Below, piece by piece: positions 23,012 to 34,553 of a stretch of 64,000 bases of DNA (the first letter of the stretch is position 1; each line of letters starts with the position of its first letter). Source of the stretch: Botryosphaeria dothidea (taxonomy: Eukaryota; Ascomycota; Dothideomycetes; Botryosphaeriales; Botryosphaeriaceae); the NCBI GenBank assembly GCA_011503125.2, contig WWBZ02000001.1, positions 1,240,001-1,304,000 on the forward strand. Direction: 5' to 3'. A program made the translations under genes and the position numbers. The notes beneath the pieces are model-generated. The model was not told where the DNA came from, ran no database searches, and saw only the letters and a list, made by a program, of their open reading frames with translations.

Positions 23012-26000
23012 TCAAGCGACCGCCTGCGCCTGTCCCATCCTCATCCCTTGCGACACGTCTCCATCAGTGCCATTACTATGCCTTCCACCCCCGCTGGTCA
23101 GCAACGCAACCAGGCTTTGCGCGGCAGCCATTCTCTCCCTCCTAGCTGCTCCGCTCCGCTCCTCTCCTCTCTTCGTCAGCTCATCATCCACCCATTCCAC
23201 TCGATCGATCTTGTAGCTACATCCCTCGTGCTGCCTCCTAGTGTGGCTCTTGATGCCATAGCAGACGCTGCCCTTGTATTCCGTGAGGCACGGGAGGATC
23301 GTCACCGTCACATGCGCGTCGAACCCGGTCGGTGGGGGCGCGGGATGCCCTGGCTTTGACACTAGTGGTTGAGACGGGTCCGCTTCAGATGGGGCTTCGC
23401 TACCGCCATTAATGCGTGGGTCTAGCATGTTGACGTCGACATCTTCAGGCCAGGCACCGCGGATCCAGCCTGAGTGGATAGCGGCACCGACCACATCAGA
23501 GTCGTGCGTGTAGATCTCTGAGCCCCACAGCTGCCGACTGACGACAATCACGTCGCGCTGTCTCTCACTCAAATAATACCGCGGAATCCGAACAGTCAGC
23601 GTGCAATTTTCCTTGCCCGTATAGTCAGGCAGCGTCGAGGGTATCGTGCGGAACCCGTATCTATCATCGATACTGGTATTCTTTGACGGAGGTGGCGCTG
23701 TTGTTGCTTCGTACACAACGCTTCCGAGATGATAGCGTGGCAAATCCTTAACCTTTTCGAGAACAGCTTGACTGTTGACTTCGACGATTGGTTTAGTAGC
23801 CGGAATTGGTGGAACGCTGGCCACCCTCGGAGCATGATGATGGTGGTGATGATGGTGAGGCGGATGAGGAGCGTGGTGGTGATGGTGATGGTGATGCGCC
23901 GATGGTACAATCGAAGGAATGTTTTGACCTTGGACACCGTTCACCTTGCTGAAAGAAGTAGGGGTCGTGCTGGCCTGTTGGGTTGCAATTGCCATGTTCT
24001 GTTCCTCTTCCGGGCGGTGGTGATGACTAGAGACGATTAGCCGCAAGTCCTTATCCAAATCAGGATGGACATACTGGTGACTGTACAGGTGATGATGGTG
24101 GTGGCCAGGGTGGTTATGCTTCGGACGCTTTGAGTTTCGCTGACCAGCCAGGCTCGGAGTTATCCTGCTGTCATTGCTGTCACTTTCTACTCTCCCTTCT
24201 TCATCCTTAATCTTTCGGCTCCTCCTCGCCCCACGAGAGCCAGTCCGTCCAAGCGGATCCAAGTCACCAGAATCGCCGTGGGCCATCGCCTCTCGATTTT
24301 GAGGGAATGGGCTCCCTCGTGTCGGTGTTGCAGATCCATGCGGCGCGCTGACAAGACCACTACCCAATCCCGAAAACATGCGACCAAACTCGTTCTTAAT
24401 GCTCGGATCACCACCAGGGACGACTGGCTGCGCTTGTGCCCCCTGCACGGCCTGAGGCAAAGGCGACGCGCGGCCTGTACGTCTCGCTTCTGGTGAAACT
24501 CCTAAGAACGAGCGTGACTTTTGCATTTCCTCACCCTGCGGCTTGGGATGGTATTCGTAGGATGAGGACCTTGGCGCGTAGCCATTGTGAGCTTGTTGGT
24601 GACCGGCTTGGTCATTACGCCTCCGGTCCATACTGCTCGGATCCGATGTAGGTGGGCTCTGGTATTGCTCAGCCACCCTCCTAGCTGGGTCGTGGGCTAA
24701 TGGGAACCTCTGGTGGTTATCGGCTGCTGAAACATGGGCCCCAGTAGCACTCCGGTTTATACCCATCATAGGGCCACAGGGGGCGCCAGGCGTGCTGCGC
24801 GCTCCATGCTGATACGGATCTCGAGATTCCTCAATGTGATGTTGGGCAGTCTCGCCTGTAGCCTGTGACCTAGGCTGCGGGTGCCAGAAAAGACTCCGAG
24901 GTGGTTGACTTGTTGCAGGCTGAGGCTGTGGGATGCCAGCTCGCTGCCTGTCAGGAGCATCGAAAATGGAATGAGAAAGAGGCTGCACGGTCGATGGACG
25001 CTCTCTCCCACCGGTATCAAGCCGAGAGGTATCTCCAGGATTGGAAACACCAGGCCGTCCTTGGTACACATGGTCTTGGGCTGCTCTGCGCTCTTCCTCC
25101 GATTGCCCAAAGAAAGCTCGTCTAGCACTCGCCGCATCGTACATGTCTCTCGACTCACCGTGGTTTGTGGACGAGGGAGGGTGGCTGGGTTGACTGTTAG
25201 GTCTGGGCGGCGCAGAAGATGCGCCCGGGCGGGGATCTGCGCTGCTGGGTTCACTCCTAGAAGGCTGGTGATGGTATGGATTGCTCGTTTGCAAAGGTCC
25301 CGGCTTGTAAGGCTGCGATGATGGACCTAAGCTCTGACGTTGCGCATCAGGCGAAGCTGTCGGCGGCACTGCGAAAGACCGAGGGGGTGACCCGGAGGTG
25401 TACGCGGGACGATCCGCCGGCCTGCTAACCGGAGGATACTGGTCGGGAGTCTCTGGCCGTCGATATTGCGAATACTCCATTCTCCCACCGCCGACGAGGT
25501 TTCTCCGGGGTGAAGGTGGCTGCATGGAGTTCATGCTCGGCGAGGGCGCGGTCGTAGAAGACGGAGGAGAATAGTGCGACTGCGACTGGCGTGACGCAGC
25601 TGCTGACTCAAATCCGCCCATCAAGGAGGAGATTGACATGTTGCTGCTCGGTCGGGGCGGCCCCACCAGTCCGGGCAAATCACGCCCAGTGGAGAAAGGT
25701 GGTGGAGGGGGCCCTCTCTGGCTGGCATAGTGAGGCAGAGGACTGCTCTGCTGGGGAGACGAGGGTGGCGGCATGTGCCGATTGCTGAACGAGGGGGGCG
25801 GCGGAGGGGGATCACGTGCTGCTGCTGCGGTGAAGATTAACGTTGAGTCGAGGAGCTGGCGTGGATCAGGGGCTGTGCGACAGGACACCTACCAGCGTAA
25901 TATTGTGGAGGACTGGCACCGCCAAGAGATCGTCGACGTTGCGATTCGAAAGCGTAGGGGACGTGCCCAGAGCCATTGGAAGCTTGTGTGAGACTGGGCG

Positions 26001-27050
26001 GCGGCGGCGGCGGCGCCGAGTTCTGATGCGGACGCGTAGCGGTAGAGGAGGTCGACGGCGCCTGGTGCTGTTGCTGAGAGCTCTGCTGATGCTGGATTTG
26101 GGCGTCGTGGGCGTGGGGCGTTCCTGCTGTGACCGAACTTAGCGCGATCTCATCCGGCGGAAGCATGCCTAGCGTGCGCAGGGGTTGGGGCCTAGCGTGC
26201 CGCGCCCGCGGGTGCGGGAGCACAGGAGCGAGCGAGCAACGCACGCTGCTCGCAGAGCCAAAATCGCCGCCACTGACTCCGATCCAACCTCAAAACAAAC
26301 TGATACCTGTGCGCACATGTGCAGACAGCCAATGCCTGCAGTATGCAGCGTGCTGTGAGGTGGCAGAGCGGGGAAGGCCAGGGGCGATGCGCAAACGGCC
26401 GGGGCCAGGTGCTTGCAGGCCTGCAGCCGCGAGAAATCACCCTCCGCGGCATGCATGCTGTGGAGCTGCTGCCAGCGTACGCTGCGGTCTGAAACCACGC
26501 GGCTGGCAGAGCCGATATGAGTTGTCGTCTGGAACGTTTGAGGCGCGCCGGCCCGTTGCGAGGCATTCGGACGCTATCCACGATGCTTGGCGGCGCGTCC
26601 CTCGAGCGCTCAGCTCCAACGCTGTCTCATACACGTCCAGAGACGACGAATATCGGCCGTAGATGCCCCCAGATCCACGCAAGGGCCTCCTGCGTGCTCT
26701 TCACTCCCCAGTGGCGGCGCGTTTCGCGTGCGTGCTGCGGGCACTTGAAGCCCAGAAAATCGAAAAACCATACCGTTATTGCCCCCCCATCCTGCTCCTG
26801 CACTGTCTCTGCCCGACATGCCGTAGCTCCCTCGACGCTGAGTGGCGGCGGGCAAAAATGGGTCGCGGCGCTGGAAGGGATCGGAAAAAGGCACGTGGAC
26901 GGGTGGCTGAGAGGCCTGTGGCGGCTGATACTGCGAGTAGGAAGGGTGCGGCGGTGGTGCGGAGGAAGTGGGCGGATGGTGATTGGGGTTGTGGATGAGT
27001 GGTCGGTCTTGTGGCCGCTGCGGAGGACCTTGTGACTGTCGCGCGTCCAT
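23012..27050 (-). CDS. RXT3: Rxt3, Rpd3L histone deacetylase complex subunit
   Basis: Rxt3 is a nuclear subunit of the large Rpd3 histone deacetylase complex, which represses transcription. Proposed exons 27050-26774, 26168-25893 and 25824-23012 (introns 605 and 68 nt, both phase 1) give about 1121 residues. The first 850 or so residues are disordered and rich in Pro, Ser and Gln, but the N-terminal VPFSDPFQRRDPFLP block looks conserved and supports exon 1. His-rich runs lie at about 830-850. The Rxt3 domain follows (about 860-1065), with LPRYHLGSVVYE, LTVRIPRYYLSERQRDVIVV, LWGSEIYTHDSDVVGAAIHS and VTVTILPCLTEYKGS. The C-terminus is Ala/Gln-rich. The 605-nt first intron is unusually long for this window, so translation from MLPPDEIALS in exon 2 is an alternative start. 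The gene is divergent from BTN1. Confidence 0.9.
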
Positions 27051-27891
27051 GGCGAGGTGAGCGGTGGAGCGAAGCGGTGGGCTTGACGCGAAGACGTATA
27101 GGTTCGTTCAGTGGGGGGCGTGCTGCATCGCGGCAGCAGCAGGGAGGATGGGCAGCGGTCGCAGGCTCGCGGCCAGGCTGGTGTTGAGGTTGGAGGGACG
27201 GGCTTAGGGCGCAGAGGGCGCGCTTGAGGAGAGGAGCTTTGCAGGGCCGCTAGAGTTGGAACACAAACCAGCTAGTAAACGCGGGCGCACAGGATCAGAG
27301 TCCGTGCTCTCCGCAACCTGCGCACCCATGCACGCTGCAGCCGGGGTTAGAGTCGCGCTGTCGTCGGCCCGCTGGGAGCCGCGCCAGAGCAGAAGCTACG
27401 TCGCTGGCCCAGCCCTGCCCCGTCCCTGCCCGGCTGGCTTCTGGCCTCCATCTGCCTGTGACATAAGACACGGCGCGCCTGGTCCTGGTGCCTGTTGATC
27501 ATGCGAACGGCCAGCCGCCCGCCGCCATCGACCGCCAGCTGCGAAACGCCTGCGCCGGCCACGTCCTAGTAGATCGCCGCGCTTCACCAGCGCTCTGCCC
27601 TGCGGCCCTAGCTTGTTGGTTGCGTGGTGTCCCCGAGCGTCCACACACCGGCCACATGCGACTCAGGCGGTCAACCGCGATAACAAACCAACGGCCCTTC
27701 TGCTGCGCGCTCTTTCCCCATAGCACCCCCCATAAATAGGCTAGCCACGCGCTTGACCTTCCGCTCGAGTCTGCCCCGTCGCACCATTCCCGGAGCCAGA
27801 TGAACTGGCAGTCCAGCCCGCCGCTCCCGCTCCTGCTGCCCAGCGCCCAAGCCTGCACCCTTGCCTAGACCTCACCGCATCGCCAACACAA
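27051..27891. promoter_or_regulatory. shared RXT3-BTN1 divergent intergenic region
   Basis: 841 bp separate the proposed RXT3 start (minus) from the BTN1 start (plus), so this stretch should hold both promoters. It is GC-rich. I see no TATA-like box close to either start and no convincing long frame. Confidence 0.5.
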
Positions 27892-29526
27892 ATGCTCCCC
27901 ATGCCCGGCACTCCAGCTGCATCATGGGCCGTATACAAGGCAAAGCTCAAGTCTGTCTTTGACGGTGCCGACCCACGCGTCTGCGCCGCTTTCTGGCTCT
28001 TCGGTATGGACGCTGCACCCCCGCCGCCGACACCACCCCCAACCTCGCTTTCATCTCGCTCCTGTCTCGCCGAAATGTCGCTGAGCTGACTCTTCAGGCC
28101 TCATCAATAATGTCCTCTACGTGATCATCCTCTCGGCCGCCGTCGATTTGGTCGGCCCTGCCGTGCCCAAGGGCGTCGTGCTGCTCGCCGATGTCGTCCC
28201 ATCCTTCATCACCAAGTTGATCGCGCCGTACTTCATTCACAAAGTGCCCTACGCCGTCCGCATCTTTATATTTGTAGCCCTATCCACAGTGGGCATGCTT
28301 CTGATAGCACTCACTCCTGCGGCACGCGACGGCGGCGCCATCGGCATACGGATGTTGGGCATCATCTTCGCGAGTTTAAGCTCTGGCGGCGGCGAGCTGA
28401 GTTTCTTGGGCCTGACACACTACTACGGACACTTCAGCTTGGCTGCTTGGGGCAGTGGGACTGGAGGTGCCGGCCTGGTGGGAGCTGGTGCATACGTGCT
28501 CGCGACTACGACCATCGGCTTGAGCGTGCGCACCAGCCTGCTTGCATTCTCCTTTCTGCCTGTGATTATGCTTGCTAGTTTCTTCTTGATTTTGCCCAGA
28601 GGCCCATTGCAGACGTCTGCCAGACAGGCCGAATATGAACGACTGGAAGCGGACGAGGATGTCGAGGAAGACGACCTCGGAGATCCGCAGGGAGAAAACG
28701 ACGGTCTTCTCAGTGCCTCCATGATGTCGGCTTCTGGGCGCAGTTTTGCATCCCTCCAATCAAGACGGAGCAGGATCTGGAGCAGCTTGCGGGCTAACCT
28801 AAACCGTGCTAGGCATTTGGTCGTTCCCTAGTAAGTGATCCGCTCTCCTCGTTTTGTCTTGTTCATGTGAGGTCATTTCGCTGCAACAACTCGCGAACGG
28901 ACCTCTTCCAGATGTTGTACTTCCTGCCCAATGCGACCGTTTGTGATGTATTACGTTCAGTGTCACCGCCGGTAAGCACAAGGCTTTTTCTTTGCTGATA
29001 TAGCCCCACCCACCGCAGCATGCTCCCTCTCCTTCTCGTCTACATTGCCGAATACACAATCAACCAGGGTGTGGCACCAACTCTCCTGTTCCCGCTTTCA
29101 TCCAGCCCCTTCTCGGAGTATCGCGACTTCTATCCAACCTACAACGCCATCTACCAGGTCGGAGTCTTCCTGTCCCGCAGCTCGACCCCGTTCTTCCGCA
29201 TCCACCACCTCTATCTCCCGTCTTTTCTGCAGATCGCCAACCTGGCTCTCCTCACCGCCCATGCGGTCTGGGATTTCATTCCTTCCGTCTGGATTATCTT
29301 CCTGATTGTGTTTTGGGAAGGGTTGCTGGGTGGACTGGTGTACGTGAGCACGTTCGCCGAGATCACGGACAACGTGCCAAAGGGCGAGCGCGAGTTCAGC
29401 CTTAGCGCTACGAGCGTCAGCGACTCGGCCGGGATCTGTACTGCTGGGTTCTTAGGCATGGCGTTCGAGGTGTGGCTGTGTGAGTGGCAGGTTGCACACG
29501 GGAGAGATTACTGCCGGAGGACTTGA
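27892..29526 (+). CDS. BTN1: battenin/CLN3 homologue Btn1
   Basis: Btn1 is the fungal homologue of human CLN3, a multi-pass membrane protein of the vacuole/lysosome involved in vacuolar pH and amino-acid homeostasis. Exons 27892-28003, 28098-28830 and 29019-29526, with GT-AG introns of 94 and 189 nt, give 450 residues, the usual family length. The frame shows about ten hydrophobic spans. Family blocks include [20 protein letters not shown] across the first junction, [18 protein letters not shown] (about residues 136-153), [23 protein letters not shown]-like [14 protein letters not shown], and the C-terminal [30 protein letters not shown] and [13 protein letters not shown]. Between spans 6 and 7 is a charged cytosolic loop ([16 protein letters not shown]). 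The second donor sits on a TA|G that would otherwise read as a stop; splicing gives TAC and continues into the family motif. Confidence 0.96.
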
Positions 29527-30686
29527 GGATAATTTCTATCGTTTAGATTCTCACGTATTAGATACCAGTTCTTGCTTCTACTTCAATGCTCCTTGGCCTT
29601 GTGGATCGCGTCATGACATGAAGACATGCGGGAATAGGGGCATTCGGCATGGAGCGTCTCATGGATACGAACTCGTTTTCTCGTGAGGCGTCACTAGGGT
29701 GCCTGCGAATCAAGGGTACCCGCGATCGGCGTTCCGCGGGGTGGATGCAGCGATCACATCGTCTCCTTGTAGCGACTCGGGCGGGACGTGCAGTTATGCG
29801 GACCTATCAGAACTTACATGTTTCACAAGGCATCAGGGTTGCCGAAAGGTTATTGGAAGATGAGGTCGTCCCCTATTTGCTCTTGCAATCAGTGATAATG
29901 TCGATACATTAAATTGCCGTCGATGCTGTGCCATAGACAGAATCCCTGTTGCAGCCTTCAAGTTTGCTGTTGCTATTCTGAGCGCAACTCATGTGAGCCT
30001 ATCACCTTCGATCGTCCGGTTTTGATATAGGCCATCGCGAGAATGTTTCTCAAGATGTTTCTCGACTACATGCTTTCTCCTAGATGGCATCGCACTGTCA
30101 GACGCTATTACTGCTTCCTGAGAAGACAGACTGCAATACTTTTTTGAGTCCGAGACTGATGATTGCCTTTTCGATAGAGAATTCGAGAAGTGCCGGAGTG
30201 AATTGTATCAATGTATGAGTTTCCTTAGTCCATTTCACAGGACAGCAAGGAAGTGGTTGGTCATCCCAAGTGAGAAAAATATATCATACCGTTGTTTGTG
30301 CACCTCCAATCTGGTCTGTACAAGTCGTTGTAGAAGGTACAGAGCTTTGTGTTCGGGCTGAAATAGTGGGCGGGAACACTTTCAATTGAATGCATGGATC
30401 ACTGCGTTATGCACTAATCACAGCATCTTTTGGGAGGCTAACAATTCAATTGGTGATGAAGCACACACACTTAGTAATCAATGTGCAATTGGTTTGTTTC
30501 CTTCACCGCTTGAGCTTGGTTTTCGTGTGCGGGTGACTGAGGAAGGCCTAGCGGCAACGATATACTATTCCACAACAACTCGGCTGCAATGCAGCCTCGT
30601 CAATTTTACCTTTTGCAGGTGCTCATAACTCATAGAATTGCTTCATCAGTTTGAGGTCTCAGACGTGTGTCTGTGGTTGAGAGGCA
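29527..30686. other. intergenic, no gene recognised
   Basis: About 1.2 kb of moderately AT-rich DNA between BTN1 and the hAT insertion. The frames are short and without motifs. It is probably the 3' region of BTN1 followed by inert spacer in which the transposon landed. Confidence 0.5.
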
Positions 30687-30694
30687 GCCGTGGG
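30687..30694. repeat. left 8-bp target-site duplication
   Basis: GCCGTGGG sits immediately outside the left terminus and is repeated exactly outside the right terminus at 33544-33551. An 8-bp duplication is the signature of hAT insertion. Confidence 0.92.
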
Positions 30695-30710
30695 CAGGCT
30701 GGCCAGCACT
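30695..30710. repeat. left terminal inverted repeat of hAT element
   Basis: CAGGCTGGCCAGCACT, matching the inverse of 33528-33543 exactly. After this the two ends diverge into imperfect subterminal repeats. Confidence 0.9.
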
Positions 30711-30835
30711 TCAATTCACTCACTTACCTGTCCCCAAGTGATTGAAGTGCCAAGACTTACCATATTGAGCGAATTGAGTGAGTGAAAGTGGTCAATTGGG
30801 CCTCCGAAGTGATTGAAGTGACAGAAAGTGAGTGA
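30711..30835. repeat. left subterminal repeats of hAT element
   Basis: Copies of AAGTGATTGAAGTG at 30736-30749 and 30807-30820, plus inverted and partial versions (CACTTCAATTCACTCACTT near 30707, TTGAGTGAGTGAAAGTGG near 30775). In hAT elements such motifs are typical transposase-binding sites. Confidence 0.7.
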
Positions 30836-30945
30836 CGAAGATATCGTGAGTCTTAGCATGGTGTTGAGAATTCATACTATCTGGCGGGCAGTTAGCAGCG
30901 CTCCATGTGTCTTCTGAGGACTCTCTTGCCTCACCTACTGTCCAA

Positions 30946-33168
30946 TTACCGCTGGACGATACCGCTATCCACCCATGACCTCATTATCTGCCCAATAGCG
31001 ATTGTGTTGGCCTCCAGGCGGCTTCGTTGCGGCGTTACCATCTTACCTGCTAAGCTGAATATTCTTTCGCACTCGGCGGAGGTTGCTAGTATAGAAAAGA
31101 GGTCCAATGCCATACGGGCAAGCCGAGGGAGTCGTTCTGAGCGTGCTAGCCAGTAGGTAAGCGGTGGAGTCGCGGTATCTTCTGGATTGATAAGCTCTTT
31201 CTGCCAGGCGGTGTACTCATCGTCTGGCAGAGGTGCTACCCATGCCGTACGCTGCCTCGTCACCTCTAGCCAATCCTTAAATGGTGTACGGTAGCCACGT
31301 AAGCGCTTGCGCGGCGGCTCCTTAATAGTATTGGTGTTGACATCCAATCGCTTATACTCCTCCACCCATAGCCGTTATACCGCCGCTTCTGCCATGGCGA
31401 TCCAGTCCTTCTTCTCTACCCAGATCCTCTTAATCTAGTCCCAACCGTAGGCTGGGTGGAGCATAATCGCGGCGACGTACACAGGTGAGTCGTCGAGGAG
31501 CTTATAGTAGTCGTCCAGCTTGCTCCAGGCTAAGTTGACGCTAACGCGAAGGTAATTGCCATCTGGAAGCGCGGCCACGTCGCTCTTCACAGCCTTAAGG
31601 TGAGTAAGTAGAAACTCCATGGCTGGTAATACCTCCCACAGCGCGCCCAACTCGCCCTTAGCTAGATTACCTTCTAGCCGCTTCGTCACATCGTAAAAGG
31701 GCTCAAGAAGGTGGTGTAGTTACTTCAGAATGTCCTAATCCTCGCTTAATAGATAGTCGTCAATTATGACCGGCTTCTTCTTCAATCTAACGCCTTCAAG
31801 CGTCCCGTTATGTGTACGGCTACTCTCGTAGGCGTCCCACTCTCTAACCTCGTCAAGAACGAGAGCGTTAATTGTCTTACGTACGTTGTCATTAAGTGCG
31901 CGCTTGATTATGGTATTGCTGGAGTTCCAGCGCGTCATATTGTCGGTTATAACGTTTAAGGGCTGCTGGCAGTACACGCGCTGATAGTCGAGGAGCTTCT
32001 TGGTCATCTGAGGGGAGCGACTAAGCCAATAGACGATATTGTGGAGCTTACCAAGCGGTCCGCAACGCCTCCACAGCTGATACTCGGCAAGGAGCTCTTG
32101 CGGCGCGTTGGCGTTATCTTTAAAGGCGTCAGGATCGTGGCCGAAGAGGAGTTGACGTATAATAAGGTTGATAATATGGGCACAGCAACGAAGGCGCCGC
32201 CAGCGCTTATTAAAGCCGTACTCCTTAGCAAGAGCGTCAAGGCAAGTATCGTTATTATCTGCGTTATCTGTGATAAAGTAGCCAATCCTACCGCCAATAC
32301 CCCACTCGGCGATAATCTTAGCAACCTCCTCAGCAAGGTTAACGCCGGTATAGCGGCCCTCTACCTCTGGCAGTCTAATAAGAAACTGCCGCACCTTGCC
32401 TTCGCGCGAGAGAAAGTGTATATTTAATCCAAGAAGCGAGAGGTTATTCCTAGACGTCCAGCCGTCGAAGGAGAGGTAAATAAGTCCAGGAGCGCCGTGG
32501 AGTAACTCGGTAACGATGCCTTTATGCCGATTAAACTCATCGATAAGCAACTTGCGTAGGGTTAAGTACCCAGGCAGGGCTTTTGTGCTCGTTACCTGCG
32601 GATTTAGGTACTCTAAGACACGCCGAAACTGTGGACTCTCTACCTTACGAAAGGGGAGGTTATCGTAAGTTACCTAATCGATAAGAAGTTGTTAAAAGTA
32701 GGTAGGATTAAAGGCAGCGATTGCTCGGTTGATTATAGCTTGTTCCAATAGCTTATTTGGATTAAGAGAGAGCCTCTGTGCTATTAAGACTGACGCTTAA
32801 GGTACTTTATGCCGTCCTGAAGGATCTTTGATACCGTGTACCTTGACAAGGTGCCTTGCGTGGTTCTCAGTCCCGTTATCTGTAAAATCCACGAGAGGGC
32901 GCCTCTTCTGCTGCACACAGTGGCGGCAGACCCAACGGCGGCGCTCAGTTATCGCATGGAAGATGTCGTAGCCATGGGTCCACGTCCAGCCCGTACGCTT
33001 GATCAACTCATTGATTGTGTAGCCAGGAAAGCGCTCCCAAGGGAAGTTTTCCCATCCTTCGCGCTGTGGGCCACGGCCGCCGTCTATTGCGGGGTTTGTA
33101 GAGGGCGAATCGTTCGTGCAAGACGTAGCGAGGGAAGAAATGGTCGAAGACGCGTCGTCAGAGGTCAT
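30946..33168 (-). pseudogene. hAT transposase with seven in-frame stops
   Basis: One 741-codon frame from ATG 33168 to the natural stop at 30946, with no frameshift. N-terminus: BED-type finger with CRHC and HARHLVKVH (residues about 80-115). Middle: transposase core with LIYLSFDGWTSRNNLSLLG, ITDNADNNDTCLDALA and RRLRCCAHIINLI. C-terminus: dimerisation domain with ARMALDLFSILATSAECERIFS and SLAGKMVTPQRSRLEANTI. Internal stops: TAA 32797-32799, TAA 32692-32694, TAG 32674-32676, TAG 31735-31737, TAA 31720-31722, TAG 31435-31437 and TAA 31375-31377. Each can be explained by CAA to TAA or TGG to TAG, that is, a single CpA to TpA change on one strand, which is the RIP signature in Pezizomycotina. 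No intron is needed. It is non-functional as written. Confidence 0.93.
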
Positions 33169-33399
33169 GGCGGCTGCATGGAGGGCGTGGAGGCTCTACT
33201 TGGGCATACGATTGGGAGGTTGACGCGTCGCTGGATGTCAAAACAAGGAGAATAGGCGAAGGCGGTGAGCAGTACAGCCAATAGGAAAGAATAGATTATT
33301 ATTAATCCGAACCTCGGCACAGGGCGTGGCCAAACCTCAACACCATGGCCGTCTATTATTACCCCTTACCTACTCCTGACGCCCCCCACAGGGCTCGTC

Positions 33400-33527
33400 A
33401 CTTACGAGCACTTTCGTCAATCACTTGCCTACCTATAAGTGATGAAGTGCTTGGCCCATAGGGGCCGCAAGTGAGTGATTGAAGTGATCACTTAGCACTC
33501 ACTCACTTTTCTTGGCACTTAAAGTGG
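33400..33527. repeat. right subterminal repeats of hAT element
   Basis: Inverted and direct versions of the left-end motif: TCAATCACTTGCC near 33417, AAGTGATGAAGTGC near 33437, GTGAGTGATTGAAGTGATCAC at 33471-33491 (itself partly palindromic) and CACTCACTCACTTTT near 33496. Confidence 0.7.
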
Positions 33528-33543
33528 AGTGCTGGCCAGCCTG
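33528..33543. repeat. right terminal inverted repeat of hAT element
   Basis: AGTGCTGGCCAGCCTG, the exact inverse of the left terminus at 30695-30710. Confidence 0.9.
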
Positions 33544-33551
33544 GCCGTGGG
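33544..33551. repeat. right 8-bp target-site duplication
   Basis: GCCGTGGG, identical to 30687-30694. Confidence 0.92.
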
Positions 33552-34553
33552 GCTCTCAGCGTACTTCTACCATGTTTAGTGAGATTTTAGATTGGGAATG
33601 GTGGTGTTTTTATTAGGTTCAAAAGATCTCGCCCAATGATGCTAGGGTGTTCGTTGAACCTTAGAAACCAGGATTCTTTGTTGAAGTCCTCATTCACGAA
33701 TACTGCAGGATACAAGTTCGGGTTTCGTTGCATTTCATGATATAAAGTGCAGCTAGTTGACATTAGGAACACAGGAATGAATTAAGCTTCACTTTGGCAG
33801 GTGTCATGCGCGTGTGAAGGTGTTCGCGGGATGTTGATCAGAGCACCATCGGTCTTGGCATGCGAGCAATTGCTGGGTCCCAAGGGTTACCCGAGTCGGC
33901 TCAGAGATAGCAAGCTCCAGAGAGCAGGAGTACGGTGAATCGAGTGGCTGGAGAAGTGTATGCTAGCTCCAGCAGACCACCTCGCAGCGACGTGGACGGG
34001 AACGAGGCTGCGGCGGGCCAGGAGGCGGCGGCGGGTTGGGACTAGAAGCACAGAGAGGCGAAGCGGTATGCAGTCAGTCTGGAGTCTCATAGAGTTCCGT
34101 GAATGAGTGGAGAGGTGGCCTCTCACTTGGAGAGGCAGGCAGGCCGCGTTGTTGCCGGCATGTCGAGGGTCGGGCGGGCAGGTAGAGGCGGCGGCGGGTG
34201 CTGGCTGCGGCCGGATCATCGCCTCACCCGCCACGGCGAGCACCTCCAGCCAACGCTCCGTCCGCTCAACGCAACTTGCAGCTTTCACCTCCAGAAGACA
34301 GAATCGCCCTGCACGTGCACCGGGCCACGCTAGTTCCAGATCCTGACTTGACCGCTCTGGTCGGCTCCTCTGCGCTGCGCTGCCCGCAGGCTCCATACAT
34401 AAAAGACGGCCGCCGACACACCCAGTCCGACCAAAACTCTGCAACTCCCTCCATCTGCCTCCAGCCTGCTTCCAAAGCAGACTCCCAGTCGCCCTCACAC
34501 ATCCAAACACCTGATCTCCCCCCCCCGTCGCAACTCATTCAGCTCACGCCAAC
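33552..34553. other. intergenic, probable promoter of the next gene
   Basis: About 1 kb with no recognised gene. A 207-codon minus frame (33887-34510) and plus frames over the same bases carry no motif. The segment 34430-34553 is C/T-rich with CA-rich steps, typical of a fungal leader just upstream of the ATG at 34554. Confidence 0.5.

Larger units (their letters stand above)
30695..33543 (-). mobile_element. hAT-family DNA transposon, inactivated
   Basis: A complete 2,849-bp element bounded by terminal inverted repeats starting CAGGCTGGCCAGCACT (16 bp exact, left 30695-30710, right 33528-33543) and by the 8-bp duplication GCCGTGGG. It encodes one minus-strand hAT transposase frame that is broken by seven stop codons, so it cannot move itself. 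Terminal regions of roughly 150 bp carry repeated copies and inversions of AGTGATTGAAGTG-like sequence. The perfect target duplication suggests that no loss has occurred at the edges and that the insertion is not very old. Whether related active copies exist elsewhere in the genome cannot be seen here. Confidence 0.94.

Noticed and set aside
32041..32427. 128-codon plus frame and a 110-codon minus frame inside the transposon
   Set aside because: They are shadow frames of the hAT transposase in other phases.
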